Below are positions 42,553-54,790 of a stretch of 64,000 nucleotides of DNA, in pieces. The stretch is from Stichopus chloronotus (taxonomy: Eukaryota > Echinodermata > Holothuroidea > Aspidochirotida > Stichopodidae), in the NCBI GenBank assembly GCA_021234535.1, contig CM037850.1, positions 16,849,990 through 16,913,989 of the forward strand, in the 5' to 3' direction. The notes under the pieces were generated by a model. It ran no database searches, was not told the origin of the DNA, and saw nothing but the letters and a program-made list of their open reading frames with translations. The translations under genes were made by a program, and so were the position numbers. The first letter of the stretch is position 1. The number at the start of each line of letters is the position of its first letter.

Positions 42553-43377
42553 GTGGCGCAGTGGGTTAGGGGACACTCTTTATGATTAATTAAGTATATG
42601 GTATTAAGTAAACGTTACTACACATTTTCTGGGAATGCCCAAATGTAAGCCCATTTTAAAGTGGCCTATAAAAATCTTTAGGAAATTAGCAGGTACAAAG
42701 GCTGACTTTCAACCTTTTCTGTTCATGTTCGACTTTCCGGAAATGAACTGTAATAAGTATGTTTTCAATGGGATTTGGTTTACTATTTGTGTTATCAAAG
42801 TTATCGTATGGAAGTCTTGATGTCTTCAGATTTTTAAGTCTGTTATCCAGAGTGAGAAAGAAATAAAAGCTTCTATTTAAAATCGATAATGAACAGGTTT
42901 GAAGCAGATCACAATCGATTGACCAAAAACAAGTTCCAGAAACTCTGGACAAACGGCAATTCCTTTGGCTTTGTGAACATATAACGCAACAATATTCTTT
43001 TCTCTTCTAACAAGCCTATATAATTATATTGTTTTAAACCAAGCTGTTGTAATTAAATTCTTAAAAGGGTTTCACTGTAACGGATGTAAGAAATGCTACG
43101 CAAAGTTGCATTTTAATGCTGACCTCAAGATTTCTCTACTTTTCGTTCGAAGACTTGTAAATATTTACCTTTCCAGTATAAGTCTTATTTCCTATTTGTT
43201 TTTGTCCATTTTTTTCTTTACTTGACTTTCCTTATTTTCTCAGCTAATGTATGTAACTTATAACAGACCCTATTTATACTTGTAATGTCATAATTCTTTG
43301 TGTCGCGTACAATGGACAAATAAACGGAGGAAACAACCTCAAAAAAAGGTTAACGTTATAATCATGAGTTCGAATCC
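42553..43377 (+). mobile_element. tRNA-derived SINE head split by an insertion (candidate)
   Basis: TGGCGCAGTGGG at 42554-42565 fits the pol III A box (TRGCNNAGYNGG) exactly. AGTTCGAATCC at 43367-43377 fits the B box with one mismatch. They are about 800 bases apart. If the segment from about 42578 to 43347 is removed, the gap becomes about 32 bases, as in tRNAs. The removable segment ends in AATAAA and an A run, as a retrocopy would. No tRNA gene can be formed in the present arrangement. Confidence 0.4.
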
Positions 43378-43729
43378 AATGCGTACTGATGTACCTTTCA
43401 CCAATGTTCGCTTTCATCTACAGCTTCAAGGAAAAAAGTATAGAGTCAAGAAAACAAAAGCAAAAAAACAAAAACAAAAACAAAAACCCGGGAAAAAAGA
43501 AAGGGAAACACAGCAGCCAACCAACTTCTAAATAGTGACGCTATCCACCTTTTAGTGCCCGAAAAAGCATGTTCATTTTTTCTAGGCTCACCCAGTTTAA
43601 AAAGAGCGCACTCTTCTGTTGTCTGAATAATCTGGCTGTGTTAAAAATTACTAACTCTGAGCAATTTTTACTGTGTAATGGTGTTAATTCGTTAACCCTC
43701 GATATTGTACACGCACATTGGCTGCATAT

Positions 43730-43840
43730 ACAAGTTTTTCACAATTTGACCCTTGCTGAGCCTCAAATGACCTTGGACCTTAACCAAAGTCAATAAGGGA
43801 TCATACTGTATCCTCGATGTGGTTCACCAACATAACCGTA
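43730..43840 (+). repeat. tandem repeat family B, cluster 3 (single partial unit)
   Basis: CACAATTTGACCC, CTCAAATGACCTTGGACC, AACCAAAGTCAATA and TTCACCAACATA follow in the family order. Confidence 0.6.
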
Positions 43841-44429
43841 GACCCGCAAAAACTCTATGCGTAACAGGCGTCAATTCTACATGTCTAACCGGCATCTAAG
43901 TCCACTCTGACTCCCTGCCTTGGATCCAAAATCCCGGCCCCAAATCCGTACCAGTACCACGGCCAAACTCTGGAATTTACTGTACCTTGGATTTCCGAGC
44001 TCCCTATACTTAGGGGAAAATAAAAGTTTTCTTACCGTACGTAATCGCGTTTCCCTCCGTTAGCAGCTTCACTCACTGCACGTTTCAACCCTATCGCGTC
44101 CTGCTTTGGAGTGCCGTGATGATGTGGCCTATGTGACTTTTCTTTCGTGAGAGTCGTTTGGAGTAACCAAGACAACCGTTCGAAAGGCGAAAAAAAAAAG
44201 ACACTGGAAAGACCGGACACGCTAGCGAGGGGAGCTGAAAATACTAGATAAAAAATAACGTCGACTAAAACAAGAAACCAGCACGACAATAAGAAAGAAA
44301 ATTGACATCGGCTCTGAACTGGTTGTTTCTTTATTTTCGTTTACACATTATACACAAGAGCACTACACACCTATGTGCTAAACATGAGATCTGTCCAAGC
44401 TTCTCTTTTGAGATTTTGTGTTTACAAGG
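43841..44429. other. no feature seen
   Basis: The minus-strand frame at 44032-44289 has no recognisable domain or splice context. GC content rises slightly at 43900-44250. Confidence 0.4.
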
Positions 44430-44750
44430 TTTTCACAATTACACCCCTGTTGACCTCAAATGACCTTTAACCTCCACCAAAGTCAATAGTGATCTTCTAC
44501 TGAACATAGTATACCTACATACCAAATATGAGATTTGTCCACGGTTCCTTTCTTGAGATATCGTGTTTGCACGTTTTTCACAATTTGACCCTGTTGACAC
44601 CAAATAACCTTTGACCTCCACCAAAAACAACAGGGTCTTGTACTCATTATGGTCACCATGTACTACATAAGTACAAGTACTAGTACAAGTATATAAGTAC
44701 TGTCCAAGCTTCCCTTCTTGAGATATTGTGTTTACAAGGTAGGCGTCACA
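44430..44750 (+). repeat. tandem repeat family B, cluster 4
   Basis: Two units about 145 bp apart: CACAATTACACCCCTGTTGACC and CACAATTTGACCCTGTTGACAC, each followed by an AATRACCTTTRACCTCCACC block and a GAGATAT(Y)GTGTTT block. The DR1-like cores here have one mismatch each. Confidence 0.7.
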
Positions 44751-44756
44751 AACACC

Positions 44757-44786
44757 ATACACACACACACACGCACACACACACCG
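44757..44786. repeat. (CA)n microsatellite
   Basis: ACACACACACACGCACACAC run directly next to tandem repeat family B. Confidence 0.85.
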
Positions 44787-47175
44787 CCACGTAATTACAA
44801 ACCAAAAACAGGTAATTTCTGGACACACATTCATTTCAAATCAAGCATCAAATATATCACCATTTTGCATCTAGTCCACCCTCGGCCTAGACCCTTCCCC
44901 CACGATGACAATGAGTCATCAGATCCATGATCATATCGCAACGTCACACTTGTATAGATCAAATCTGCTGATGCAAAGTTCAGGACAACCTCACTTTCAA
45001 GATTAAACCGTACCCATGGAACCTACGAAAAAATGGGGGAGATTTGAATATCTTTACCCCCTGGTAAAATCCTAGTTACGCCACTGATACTATGGCAGTG
45101 TTTCAGGCAGTGTATTGTTGTGACTGGGAGAAACAAAATTGTGTCGGTTTGTTGTGTCTTGTTCATGTCAAAACACGCACTATAGTTTTACTACCGTGTC
45201 TTCGAAGTCACTGGCTTCGGAAGCATGTGTGAAGTACAAATATTTTTTTCCAGTCAATTAGGTATTACAATAACCGTTACCTCCTATACGTAACCGAAAT
45301 TCGGTTAGGCACCAATCATGTGATTGCTAAAGTAACGCACTTGGAGAGTGCTTTTTGTATCACTTATAACTTCTTCAGTGTTCGAATATCTCAATTGCAT
45401 CAAAAAGGTAAATTCAAGCACAATCTGTGAGTGACTGTAGGCAAATTTGTTGTTTGTCGTCCTACACCGAAAAAAAGATGTGCCATGTGTGGTATTGAAT
45501 GTAGAGCCAATTGCAACAATATCCTTCATATTTCAGACAATGGAAATTGGAATGACATTTGAGATTAAAGCGCGCTTTCTAACACATGACTTCCATCTAG
45601 TATTGAGGGACTCACATAAAAAAAGGTACACGAACATACGTATGTGTATTTCACAGATCGAAAAACAAAAGAAAATAATCGAAAAAAGTGCGGTTTTCAC
45701 CGACAAATAAAGAAAAGCACATTAATGTGTGCTTCTCACATATACTTTGCAGTGCCGACTGTTGATGCAGAAAACGACTCATATTTGTTTGAGATTTCAT
45801 CCTGAATGATGGTCAATCAATGAGATGTCTGAAAACAAATGTTGAACCAAGCAGACCTATAAGGAATCACTCGAGAGTTATTTGTGTGCAACTTTCAAAA
45901 ATGCCTTGTTGTGCTGCATGAAGGAGCAATCGGACAGAAAATGGGGTTTGTTTGTATGGTTCCCCACAAACCTTGCAAAAAGGAAACTTATGGGAGGCAA
46001 AACTAGGAAGAACAAACTGGAAATCAAATGGAGACAACAGGAAACAGTGTGAGATTGGCCTCGACTTACGTTAGACATCTAGCTATGACCAAATTAAAAG
46101 TCAAATACTTCGTTAATTTGGCGTTAAAATTTAAGCACACGGTAAATGACGCTCCATCAAAAATATTACCAGGAGGCCTTTGTTAACTTGCACACTTAAA
46201 TTAGACCTCGCTGATGTTCGTGCATAAACTGTAATATATACGCCAAAGTTAGGTTAACCTTTAAAACTTAACCATTGTCAAATTGACTAACTAGAGACAT
46301 TACTCGACACAGCTATATTTAGTCAAAGGATAGGCCTAGGCTTACTTGCTTTCATCTAAACGACTGTCTTGCAAACTTAGTGACTGGAGGTTGAGGGTAG
46401 ACATAATCTAGCAGCATATGATTTATGAGTATGCCAACTTTTCGTCCTAACTTTTATGGCATTACGCCTGTGTAGTCATGACAACACCACACATTCAGAA
46501 AAGAATCAATTAGGCTAAGTCTATGCCTAGATGGCTAGACATCCAAAGTATGAGATGAAATTTGTACGAAAGAACCAACGTACACAATGTACATAACTAA
46601 TGCGGAGGAAACAGTACTTCTATGATTCATACCACTACGAATACATTAAATAGGATATGATACAATCAGCAGAGATACCCAAAGGAGTAACCTGTATGCA
46701 TACAAGAACAGCAAACGACCGTATAACAATGACATATGCAGTCTAGTACTATACAGTTCTATGAAACAAACACGTGTTTACATCATTCCTAAACAATTGG
46801 GCTAGTCCACTTATCAGACTGTACCATTGAAAAACCAAAAACAACTTAGTTATGTTAATCCAAACTGCAGCAAAGACTGACCTCAGATATTAAATTATTT
46901 TCATGAATAAAAATTCATCTAGGATGGTTTTCCCTATTTCTAAGTCCTCCTACAACTTGTGGACTATGGTTCACTTCATTATTTACCTTTTACCAGAAGT
47001 GCAACCACCACCCCTTCCCCTTCAAAAAAAAAAAAAAAAACTTAGAAGAACACTGGTATATTCCAGATTAGCAAGTTATCGTCATAGTGGCAGTAACTCA
47101 GGCACTACATTCTAAGATTACTTTCACACCTATATTTGCACTTGTCATCATAATGTGTTTTTCTTTATTTTTCGA
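44787..47175. other. intergenic, no supported gene
   Basis: Sequence near 45060-45080, TAGTTACGCCACTG, is the inverse of a CAGTGGCGTAACTA terminus commonly seen at hAT-type transposon ends. An A run lies at 47023-47040. Open frames at 45447-45710 and 45878-46078 show no domain. Confidence 0.5.
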
Positions 47176-47383
47176 TGTCATATCCGATCCTTATGAATAT
47201 TCATGATCTAAGAAGAAATCCACATTCCAGTCTACCCATAATACATTACTCTGTATCGGTAACTTACGTATGTAATTGAGGAGAAGTCATTAAACAGTTA
47301 TAACGTACAGACGTACGTGAGTTCGTTGTCCTCTCTACTGTGGATAGGTCTCTGGCCTAACGTGTCTTCGTTACATTACAACA
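47176..47383 (+). repeat. 5' LTR
   Basis: 208 bases from TGTCATATCC to TTACAACA. It is near-identical to 51959-52166 (205 of 208 bases). The differences are CTAAGAAGAA versus CTAGGAATAA and GGTCTCTGG versus GGCCTCTGG. Confidence 0.96.
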
Positions 47384-47401
47384 TGGCGACGAATCTGGGA
47401 T
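47384..47401 (+). promoter_or_regulatory. primer-binding site
   Basis: TGGCGACGAATCTGGGAT follows the LTR directly and starts TGG, as expected for pairing with a tRNA 3' CCA end. Which tRNA is not determined. Confidence 0.75.
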
Positions 47402-47419
47402 AGGAAAATAATCTTCGTA

Positions 47420-48392
47420 ATGGCATCGTGTAATTTATTGCAACCCATTCCTTTTCTTGTTGATCGCGGCGAACCTGCTATACCCTGGAAGCAGTGGCTC
47501 CAGTCATTCCAAGTATACATTCTAGCGATTGATGGGGAGCAATTTCTGCACTGCGTAAATGGGCAATTCTACTTCACTGTCTGGGAGCCGAGGGGCAGAG
47601 CATATTTTCGACGTTGCCAAACCACGATGCAACACCTCCATCAGGAAGTACAGTGTACGAGCATGCACTCAACATTTTGGATGACAGATTTTCACACAAA
47701 GCTAATATTATTTCCGAACTTTATAAGTTCAGACGAAGAGATCAAAACAGAGGTGAGTCCACCGATACTTTTCTTCGGCCCTTCGAGACCTGGCCAAGTC
47801 ATGTGACTTTGGCGATAAACATGATGAAATGATTCGTGACCAGTTAATTGAGAAAACGAATTCCAAGCAAATTCGAGACCGATTACTAATTGAGACAGAT
47901 TTGACGCTAGAGAAAGCGATTGAACTTGCTCGCAGAATTGAAACCGTGATCCGAGATTTATCTACCTTGGCAGCAGGTACATCGACAGCCCACCATCAGG
48001 AATATGGCTTTACTTAGAGCTCTAACGCTACTTCAGTGAATTATGTGAGGCATTCTCATCAAAGACCTGCAAAGTTTCAGAAACCCCGTTCACATGCAGC
48101 TAATACAGGTAAGCAGCCACCGCCATAAGAGGACAACAACGTACATACCAGACAATGCTTTCGGTGTGGATCCAGTCGCCATCTTGCTAATCACCCTTCA
48201 TGCCCTGCCATTGGTCAGCATTGCCGTACATGCCAGAAGACAGGTCACTTCGCTAGAGTTTGTCACAGTGGTTTACCGTGGACAGATAAGGGTCCACCTG
48301 AAGGCACTCAGTCCCGCGGTCGCAACACTAACTTCAAGCGTACGAGTACAGCCACAACAGTAGGTAAGGTTCAACAGATCGATTCAACACAG
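47420..48392 (+). pseudogene. gag-like region of the LTR element (disrupted)
   Basis: Starts at ATG 47420 in one frame, with a capsid-like start (WKQWLQSFQVYI), then shifts near 47610 and again near 47810 into the frame that also carries pol. In that last frame, stops occur at 48015-48017 and 48126-48128. Two zinc-knuckle-like motifs follow (CFRCGSSRH and CRTCQKTGHFARVC), so this is the nucleocapsid end. Gag normally packages element RNA. No intact product is expected from this copy. Confidence 0.8.
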
Positions 48393-51300
48393 TTGCAGGG
48401 AGGCCATGTTAGTTCTAATCCAGAAGTACTCGGGGGTCAGACGGACTCAGGTTTCGTACAGGTACTAACCGTCCACTCTGAGAGGAAGGAGTCAAATTCG
48501 CCAGCTGTGGGTTCTCCTACTAGTTCTACTCCGAGACCTGTGTATTGCAATATCGCAGTGAATGAAATACCCATCCATATGCAGATAGACACTGGTTCCG
48601 GTTTCACTATCATTTTTCAGGATTCATTTGATCAACATTTCCTTCGCGAAGCACTTACAACGTCACCAGAAGAGAAGCTATCATCTAACACTTCCCAGGA
48701 ATTAAACATTCTGGGCTCTTTCAGGGCACTTGTACGATATGAGGACAGAGCAGCTATTGGTAATGTTTTGGGTGTAGATAAGGGTTCAAATCTATTAGGA
48801 AGAGATATGATACAGGCATTACCCCTTAATATTCAGGGTTCTACCCTATCTTGTAATGTTATTCAGGATACTAGTACGGTTGATCATACTGTTAGATGTA
48901 ATGAGGAGTCCGCTTCACAAGATTTCTCTAGTCAGGCAAATACACCAATTAAAGGGTTTGTGCATAAGGTTAAAGTAAAAAAAAGTGTCTCTCCATTTCA
49001 ACAAAAAATGAGGAGGTTACCTTTTTCTTTTAGAGCAAATGTTTCAGCAGAATTATCAAAATTGCAAGAACAGGGTATCATTGAAAAAGTGGATACATCA
49101 GAATGGCTCTCACCCATTGTAGTTTCATGGAAGAGTAATGGAGAAATAAGGCTATGTGTTGATTTAAGGGAGGTAAACAAAGCAGTGGTACAAGATAAGT
49201 TTCCACTTCCAAAGATAGATGAGATGTTAAGTGAGCTGCGGGGTGCTAAGGTTTTTTTCTCGTCTTCATTTAATGCATGCGTATCACCAGTTAGAGTTAC
49301 ACGCCGATTCACGGCTACTTACAGCATTCATCACTCATGAGGGGGTCTTTCAGTTCAAGAGACTATGTTTTGGTCTTTCTTCAGCGCCATCTACTTTTCA
49401 GAGAATGATGACTACTATTTTAGCTGGTCTTAAAGGGGTACAGTGGTACTTAGATGATTTGGTGATATGGGGAGCTACCACAGAAGAGCATGATGCAAAT
49501 TTGGCAGAAGTTCTCAGTAGACTGACAAAGTACAATGTGAAATTGAATCCAAGTGAAAATTTTCTCAAAAGGAAATCCATTTTCTGGGTCATACAATTAA
49601 TGCCAATGGTATACAAATGGGGGACAAGTACAAGGCAATCACTCAGGCTTCAGTCCCTAAGGATCATAAGTCCCTTAAGTCACTGTTAGGTCTTGCAGGA
49701 TACTTTTCGAGGTATATCCCACATCTAGCAACAATGTTGGAGCCCATGAGAAGGATTGGGAAACAGGCCCAATTCACCTGGTCTTCAGATGCACAAGAGA
49801 GTTTCGAATTACTGAAACAAGCTTTAACTAAGGGTAACATTTTATCAGGTTTTGACCCTACTTTACCAGTTATTGTAACATGTGATGCTTCAGATTATGG
49901 GTTAGGGGACACTCTGACTCAAATCAAACATGGTAAGGAAGTAACAGTAGAGTGTATTTCCAGGACACTGTCAGATGCTGAACGCAAGTATGCAATCATA
50001 GAAAAAGAAGCATTAGCGTGTATCTGGGCGTGCGAACGATGGAACACATATTTGTTAGGACGTAAGTTTTTGCTTCGAACAGATCAAAGAGCATTAGTCA
50101 CTCTTCTCTCCAAAGGTCCAGATAGACAGTCCTTAAGGCTAGCCAGAAGGTCATATCGACTGATGAAGTATAAATTTGAGTTTCAGTACAAACAAGGTGT
50201 AAATAATACAGTGCCAGATGCATTGTCAAGAGTTCCTATGGCAGCTAGTCCAGCAGAGTGTGATTCTGATGATCAAGTCATATGTAATGTGGCCTTAGCG
50301 GCACAAGTACAGTTGGTTACTTTAGAACATTTGAAAAGAGAAGTTGCACATGATCCGACCCTCCAGGTTCAGAAACGTTACATTTCGACCAGTTGGCCAT
50401 CCTTTAACCAATTGGATGACAAGGTTAAACCATTTGCCAGGTTCAAAGATGAGATGCATTTGCGATGACATTGTCATGCGTCAAGATAAGATAGTAGTAC
50501 CAGAGAGCCTTACTCAGACATTCTTACAGTTAGCTCATGAGTCGCATCAAGGTATGACACGCACAAAGCAGTTACTAAGACAGCTATATTGGTGGCCGTT
50601 ACTAGATAAGCAGGTAGAAGAGCCTATTAAAGATTGTGTTGTTTGCCAGTTTAATAAGTCAGTAAAACAGAGCAAAGCTCCAATACAACCGGTTCAGTTC
50701 CCATCTCGACCGTGGCAGAAGTTAGCTATGGACATAGTCGGTCCTTTTGAAAGAGCAACTCCGGATTGTCGTTATGCAATTACCCTTCTGGATTACCACA
50801 GTAAATGGCCGGAGGTTTGTTTCACTTCATCTATTAACACAAGTTCAGTTATTAACTTTTTGAAAACCGTTTTCAGCAGGGAAGGCTTTCTATGTGAAAT
50901 AGTCACTGACAATGGTGTACAATTTACAAGCACAGAATTTGAATTTTTCCTAAGTTCAAGAGGTATTCATCATTACAAATGTTCTTTATATCATCCTCAG
51001 AGTAATGGGGCAGTGGAAAGGTTTAATGGAGTGTTAAAGAATTCAGTTCAGACTTGGCTTCATACAGGTAAAGCATGGAAAATGGCTACATTGGAGTTCT
51101 TAGCCGCATATTGTGCTACTCCACATGCAACGACAGGTTGTTCGCCTTCACTGCTATTGCATGGTCATGAAATGAGAACGAAACTCAATATTGTAGGGAT
51201 TGACAAATTACCCTCACTGCCGACAACAACTGTTAATTCACCGACAGATTTAGACACAGTTAAAGATCGAGTTTCCACAAAGCAAGCATATTACAAGAAG

Positions 51301-51654
51301 TATTATAACAATAGAAACCATGTCACACTGGTTGAATTTCAAGTTGGGGATTATGTCAGAATACAGAAAACAGCACGTTTCAAGGGGGACAGTAAGTACA
51401 CTAATCCTATCCAGATAGTACAAAAGATATCTGACTGTACTTATGTGACAAGTGATGGTAGAAAATGGCAAGTTAACAGGCTAATTCCCGCACAATCATG
51501 TGAACCACTCAAGCCGGTACCCACAGATTTTAGTGTTGGTTTTGCTGAGCCAGTTCAACATCAACCACCTGAACCACCATCCAACCAGGAAAGACGTCCT
51601 GTTAGAACTAGGACCCTACCATATTCGCTCAGACAGGATTATGTGTTAGAGTAG
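48393..51654 (+). pseudogene. pol of the LTR element: PR-RT-RNaseH-IN, three frame shifts
   Basis: Protease active-site DTGSG lies at 48588-48602. RT begins in the same frame (LPKIDEMLSELRG), shifts near the T run at 49251, and carries the catalytic YLDD at 49447-49458. A second shift near 49590 leads into the RNase H part (CDASDYGLGDTL). A third, near 50440-50460, leads into integrase. Integrase has the HHCC zinc region (HESH, then CVVC), the catalytic residues in MDIVGPF (Asp at 50731), TDNGVQF and AVERFNG, and a GPY/F-like C-terminal module. The order RNase H then integrase is diagnostic of the Ty3/gypsy group. The last zinc-knuckle frame continues into protease, so gag and pol look like one fused frame originally. 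Confidence 0.92.
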
Positions 51655-51944
51655 TTTAGATGGACTTTCAGTGAGGGGAGACAGAGAGAGATGATGTCAT
51701 ACAAAGAGACAAGAGACTAATTAAGACTAAAGACGTTATTTTAAAAGCTCAGTTTCAAGTTTATTTACCTTCTTTTCATCTTGTATAATTAGTATCACTT
51801 ATCACATTAATTATAAATACTAAATTAACTCATAAATCGATCCTTCTAAAAAAAAAACAAAAATTGAGTAATTGCAAAATTCAAGTTTCATTACTTTTCT
51901 GCTCCCGTTGGTTCAAGATTTCTACAGGGAAGTTTTAAAAATAA

Positions 51945-51958
51945 AACAAAAGGGGAGA
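51945..51958 (+). promoter_or_regulatory. polypurine tract
   Basis: The AAAAGGGGAGA purine run abuts the right LTR, the expected primer for plus-strand synthesis. Confidence 0.8.
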
Positions 51959-52166
51959 TGTCATATCCGATCCTTATGAATATTCATGATCTAGGAATAA
52001 ATCCACATTCCAGTCTACCCATAATACATTACTCTGTATCGGTAACTTACGTATGTAATTGAGGAGAAGTCATTAAACAGTTATAACGTACAGACGTACG
52101 TGAGTTCGTTGTCCTCTCTACTGTGGATAGGCCTCTGGCCTAACGTGTCTTCGTTACATTACAACA
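51959..52166 (+). repeat. 3' LTR
   Basis: 208 bases beginning TGTCATATCC and ending TTACAACA, matching 47176-47383 except at three positions. Confidence 0.96.
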
Positions 52167-54718
52167 ATCACACTTCAGTCAGTCAGTTTACGTGCACTTG
52201 CACTGGCGTACTCCTACCACGACTTCACACAAAACATAAATCCGTAATTCGTTAATGGAATGAATGCCAGGCTTACATTAATCTGAGAAATATAGTACTT
52301 TCGCTGAGTTTTTGCGAATCAGTGATTTAATCCCACAAAGATTTGCCTGCGCTCTACGCAAGTACCGTTCGCTTCCCTGCAATCCGCACACTGTGTACAC
52401 ACGATAGTTCGTACTTGGCGCAACTGGTAAAACGTACTTCGCGCAACTGGTACTACCTGGACCTATTTCGCTCACTTGTGACGTCACAAAATGCCAGTTG
52501 GCCAAACTCTCTATATACGGCTCTAGCGCCATTACTATGCAGGGAGGACGCGACAACGCCCTGCTTTCACAGTATAGACTACTTGCATTGATGTAATGAC
52601 GTCGTATAACAAGGAACAATGGCACCCTCCTTAGGGAAAACAAACAAACAGTGTGTAAACAATCCAGTTCTGTTCGAGGGCTTAATGTTGCAAGTTATAG
52701 GCACAGTCTATAGCGAGGTCATCAAGAGACTCAGGTGCGCATATTCAAAGGACTTTCCCCCAGCTTTGTCTGAATTCCAGGAATACCTTGAAATGCCTCA
52801 AGAAGGGGGCTGTGCTGTGTCAATGCCCTAAATGAATTATCTTCGGTCAATTCTACATCATATGCAAGGGGGTCTATAGGAACCACGATCCGGTGCGCTG
52901 AGACTGGATTTTTTGAACACTTTCAAAAATCTACATACTATAGGATAACACGAGTTTGCCTAATATCGTGTAGTATAACCCTTCAGACACTGCGATTCTC
53001 TTCGATTGTCGTGTCGCATAGTAGCGCGTCACACGGTATGAAAGAAAACTCGTAGCTTGCTAGGCGGGGCTTTATAGTACCGGCAGGAGATACTCTGTTG
53101 AGAGATTAAGTCTCCAAAAATTACCCCTAAAAGTAGCCCACCTCACATCCCTTGTGGTATTCAATCGAAATAAGGTGGGTCATGGGGGTACCTCATGATA
53201 TACAAATGACGAATATCGAGAACGCCGAATAGGGTGGTGAAGGGGTGCCCAAATGTGTGTGTCTCTCAGAGTGTGTGTGGGTGTGTCTGTGAGTGGGTGC
53301 TCAAACAAGTGTGTCACGATGAGTCGGCTGACCCTCCATCTTTGTGGGTAGATGTTAGGGTATGAGGTGTTGTATCGACCCGACCGATTACATCATAGGT
53401 CAATTGTCAAGGGTGGGCACCAAAACGAAAAACACATTTTTTAGATGTATTTCTACGTGTGAATATCCTAGAGTTACAAAAATATCGTACATGAAATGAA
53501 GACAATACCGGATTGGTCTTAAAACATTAATGACGTCACGAGATCAAAAGTCACGTGGTAAAAGGTCAAATCGGCAAAATGTTATAGAAAAGTGTGTCAC
53601 GATCTTCTCCTTGACAGTAAGTCGGTAAACTTCAAACTTGTTGTGTAGATGACTGGATATGTGTTATATACGTGGTATATGTAGTATGAATGTTTCACGG
53701 TATTTCAGCCTTTGCAGCCATTTACTGGGCTGAGTGATTGGTATTAATGTCATCCCAGTCTATCAGCAACCATCGAGTTAATTAGGTCACGTGACCCACT
53801 TTCTTACATCCTAGCCTACACTGGAAAGTCTCAACAAAGGTATGTCACTGAATTGACAAGACAGCGATAGCCAACTGCTTGTTTAGTAATGCAAAGAGAG
53901 GTTCTATTTTCCATTATAGCAAGGTAGGTAGGTGGAGCCTTTGATCTTCCATCTCTTTGTAAATGAAAGATTTTTTAAGTATTATGTACGATGTATAAAA
54001 ACAAATACAATCGAAGAGCGACTGTTATTTCCAATGTCTCAAACAGGGTCTTCAAACTTTGCGAGTACCTGACTCATTTAAAAAATCAATTCGATATTTT
54101 TCAAACGATATTTGCAGATGACATAATAAGCTTTCCGTGACAACACAATCACGAAGTTTAATTGAAACAATCGCCTGTTATCAACAATTTAGTATACAGG
54201 GATTTTACTGTATGTTTCGTATGTATTGCATCTAGCCTGTAGACATATACGAGATAATGATACGAGGTGTTGTAAACTCATTCATAGACCTTTCATAACA
54301 AGGGTCAAATTCCTACTTTTACACAATCCTAGCTCGCCGAAGTGGCGGTCAACAGTATTTTTTATGTTTTAGCCAGTAGTTTTCATGATTGAAATCTGTT
54401 GATGTTTCTAAATGTTGAGATATTATGCTTGAAAAATCACCTCTTTTTGTTCATTAGCATTCAAAACCCCATGACGTGACAAAACGTCATGGATAAAATG
54501 TAAGGGAAGCTCTTTATAAGTGGTGGCGGATAAACTGATTCCTCGTGCATTGATAATATCTTTGTAGGCCTATAGGCCTATTACACAATTGTACAAGAAT
54601 TAAAGGTTAATCAACACTGGACAGTGCATTATTCGTAGGATAATGTACGTCCGCGGTATATGCAAGCGATGCACGAAGGAATGGCCCAAGTGCATCCATG
54701 GACAGCATTAAACCCATT

Positions 54719-54790
54719 AAGAGTACTGCGCGGAAAAATGAGAGTGATGCGTGGAGTAATGCGAGAGTAATGCGCGGATAATGCACAGTG
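54719..54790 (+). repeat. degenerate 11-13-base tandem repeat
   Basis: AGTACTGCGCGGA, AGTGATGCGTGG, AGTAATGCGAG, AGTAATGCGCGGA and TAATGCAC run nearly head to tail. Confidence 0.55.

Larger units (their letters stand above)
47176..52166 (+). mobile_element. Ty3/gypsy-type LTR retrotransposon, complete but frame-broken
   Basis: The element is 4991 bp, bounded by 208-bp LTRs (TG...CA), with a primer-binding site just after the left LTR, a gag-like region with CCHC knuckles, then protease, reverse transcriptase, RNase H and integrase in Ty3 order, and a polypurine tract before the right LTR. The two LTRs differ at three sites. No matching target-site duplication flanks it: TTCGA lies on the left and ATCAC on the right. 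Frameshifts and stops interrupt the reading frame in several places. Confidence 0.95.

Noticed and set aside
42553..42620. A tRNA gene starting at the A-box match
   Set aside because: No B box lies within about 60 bases and no cloverleaf can be formed, so it is a SINE remnant at most.
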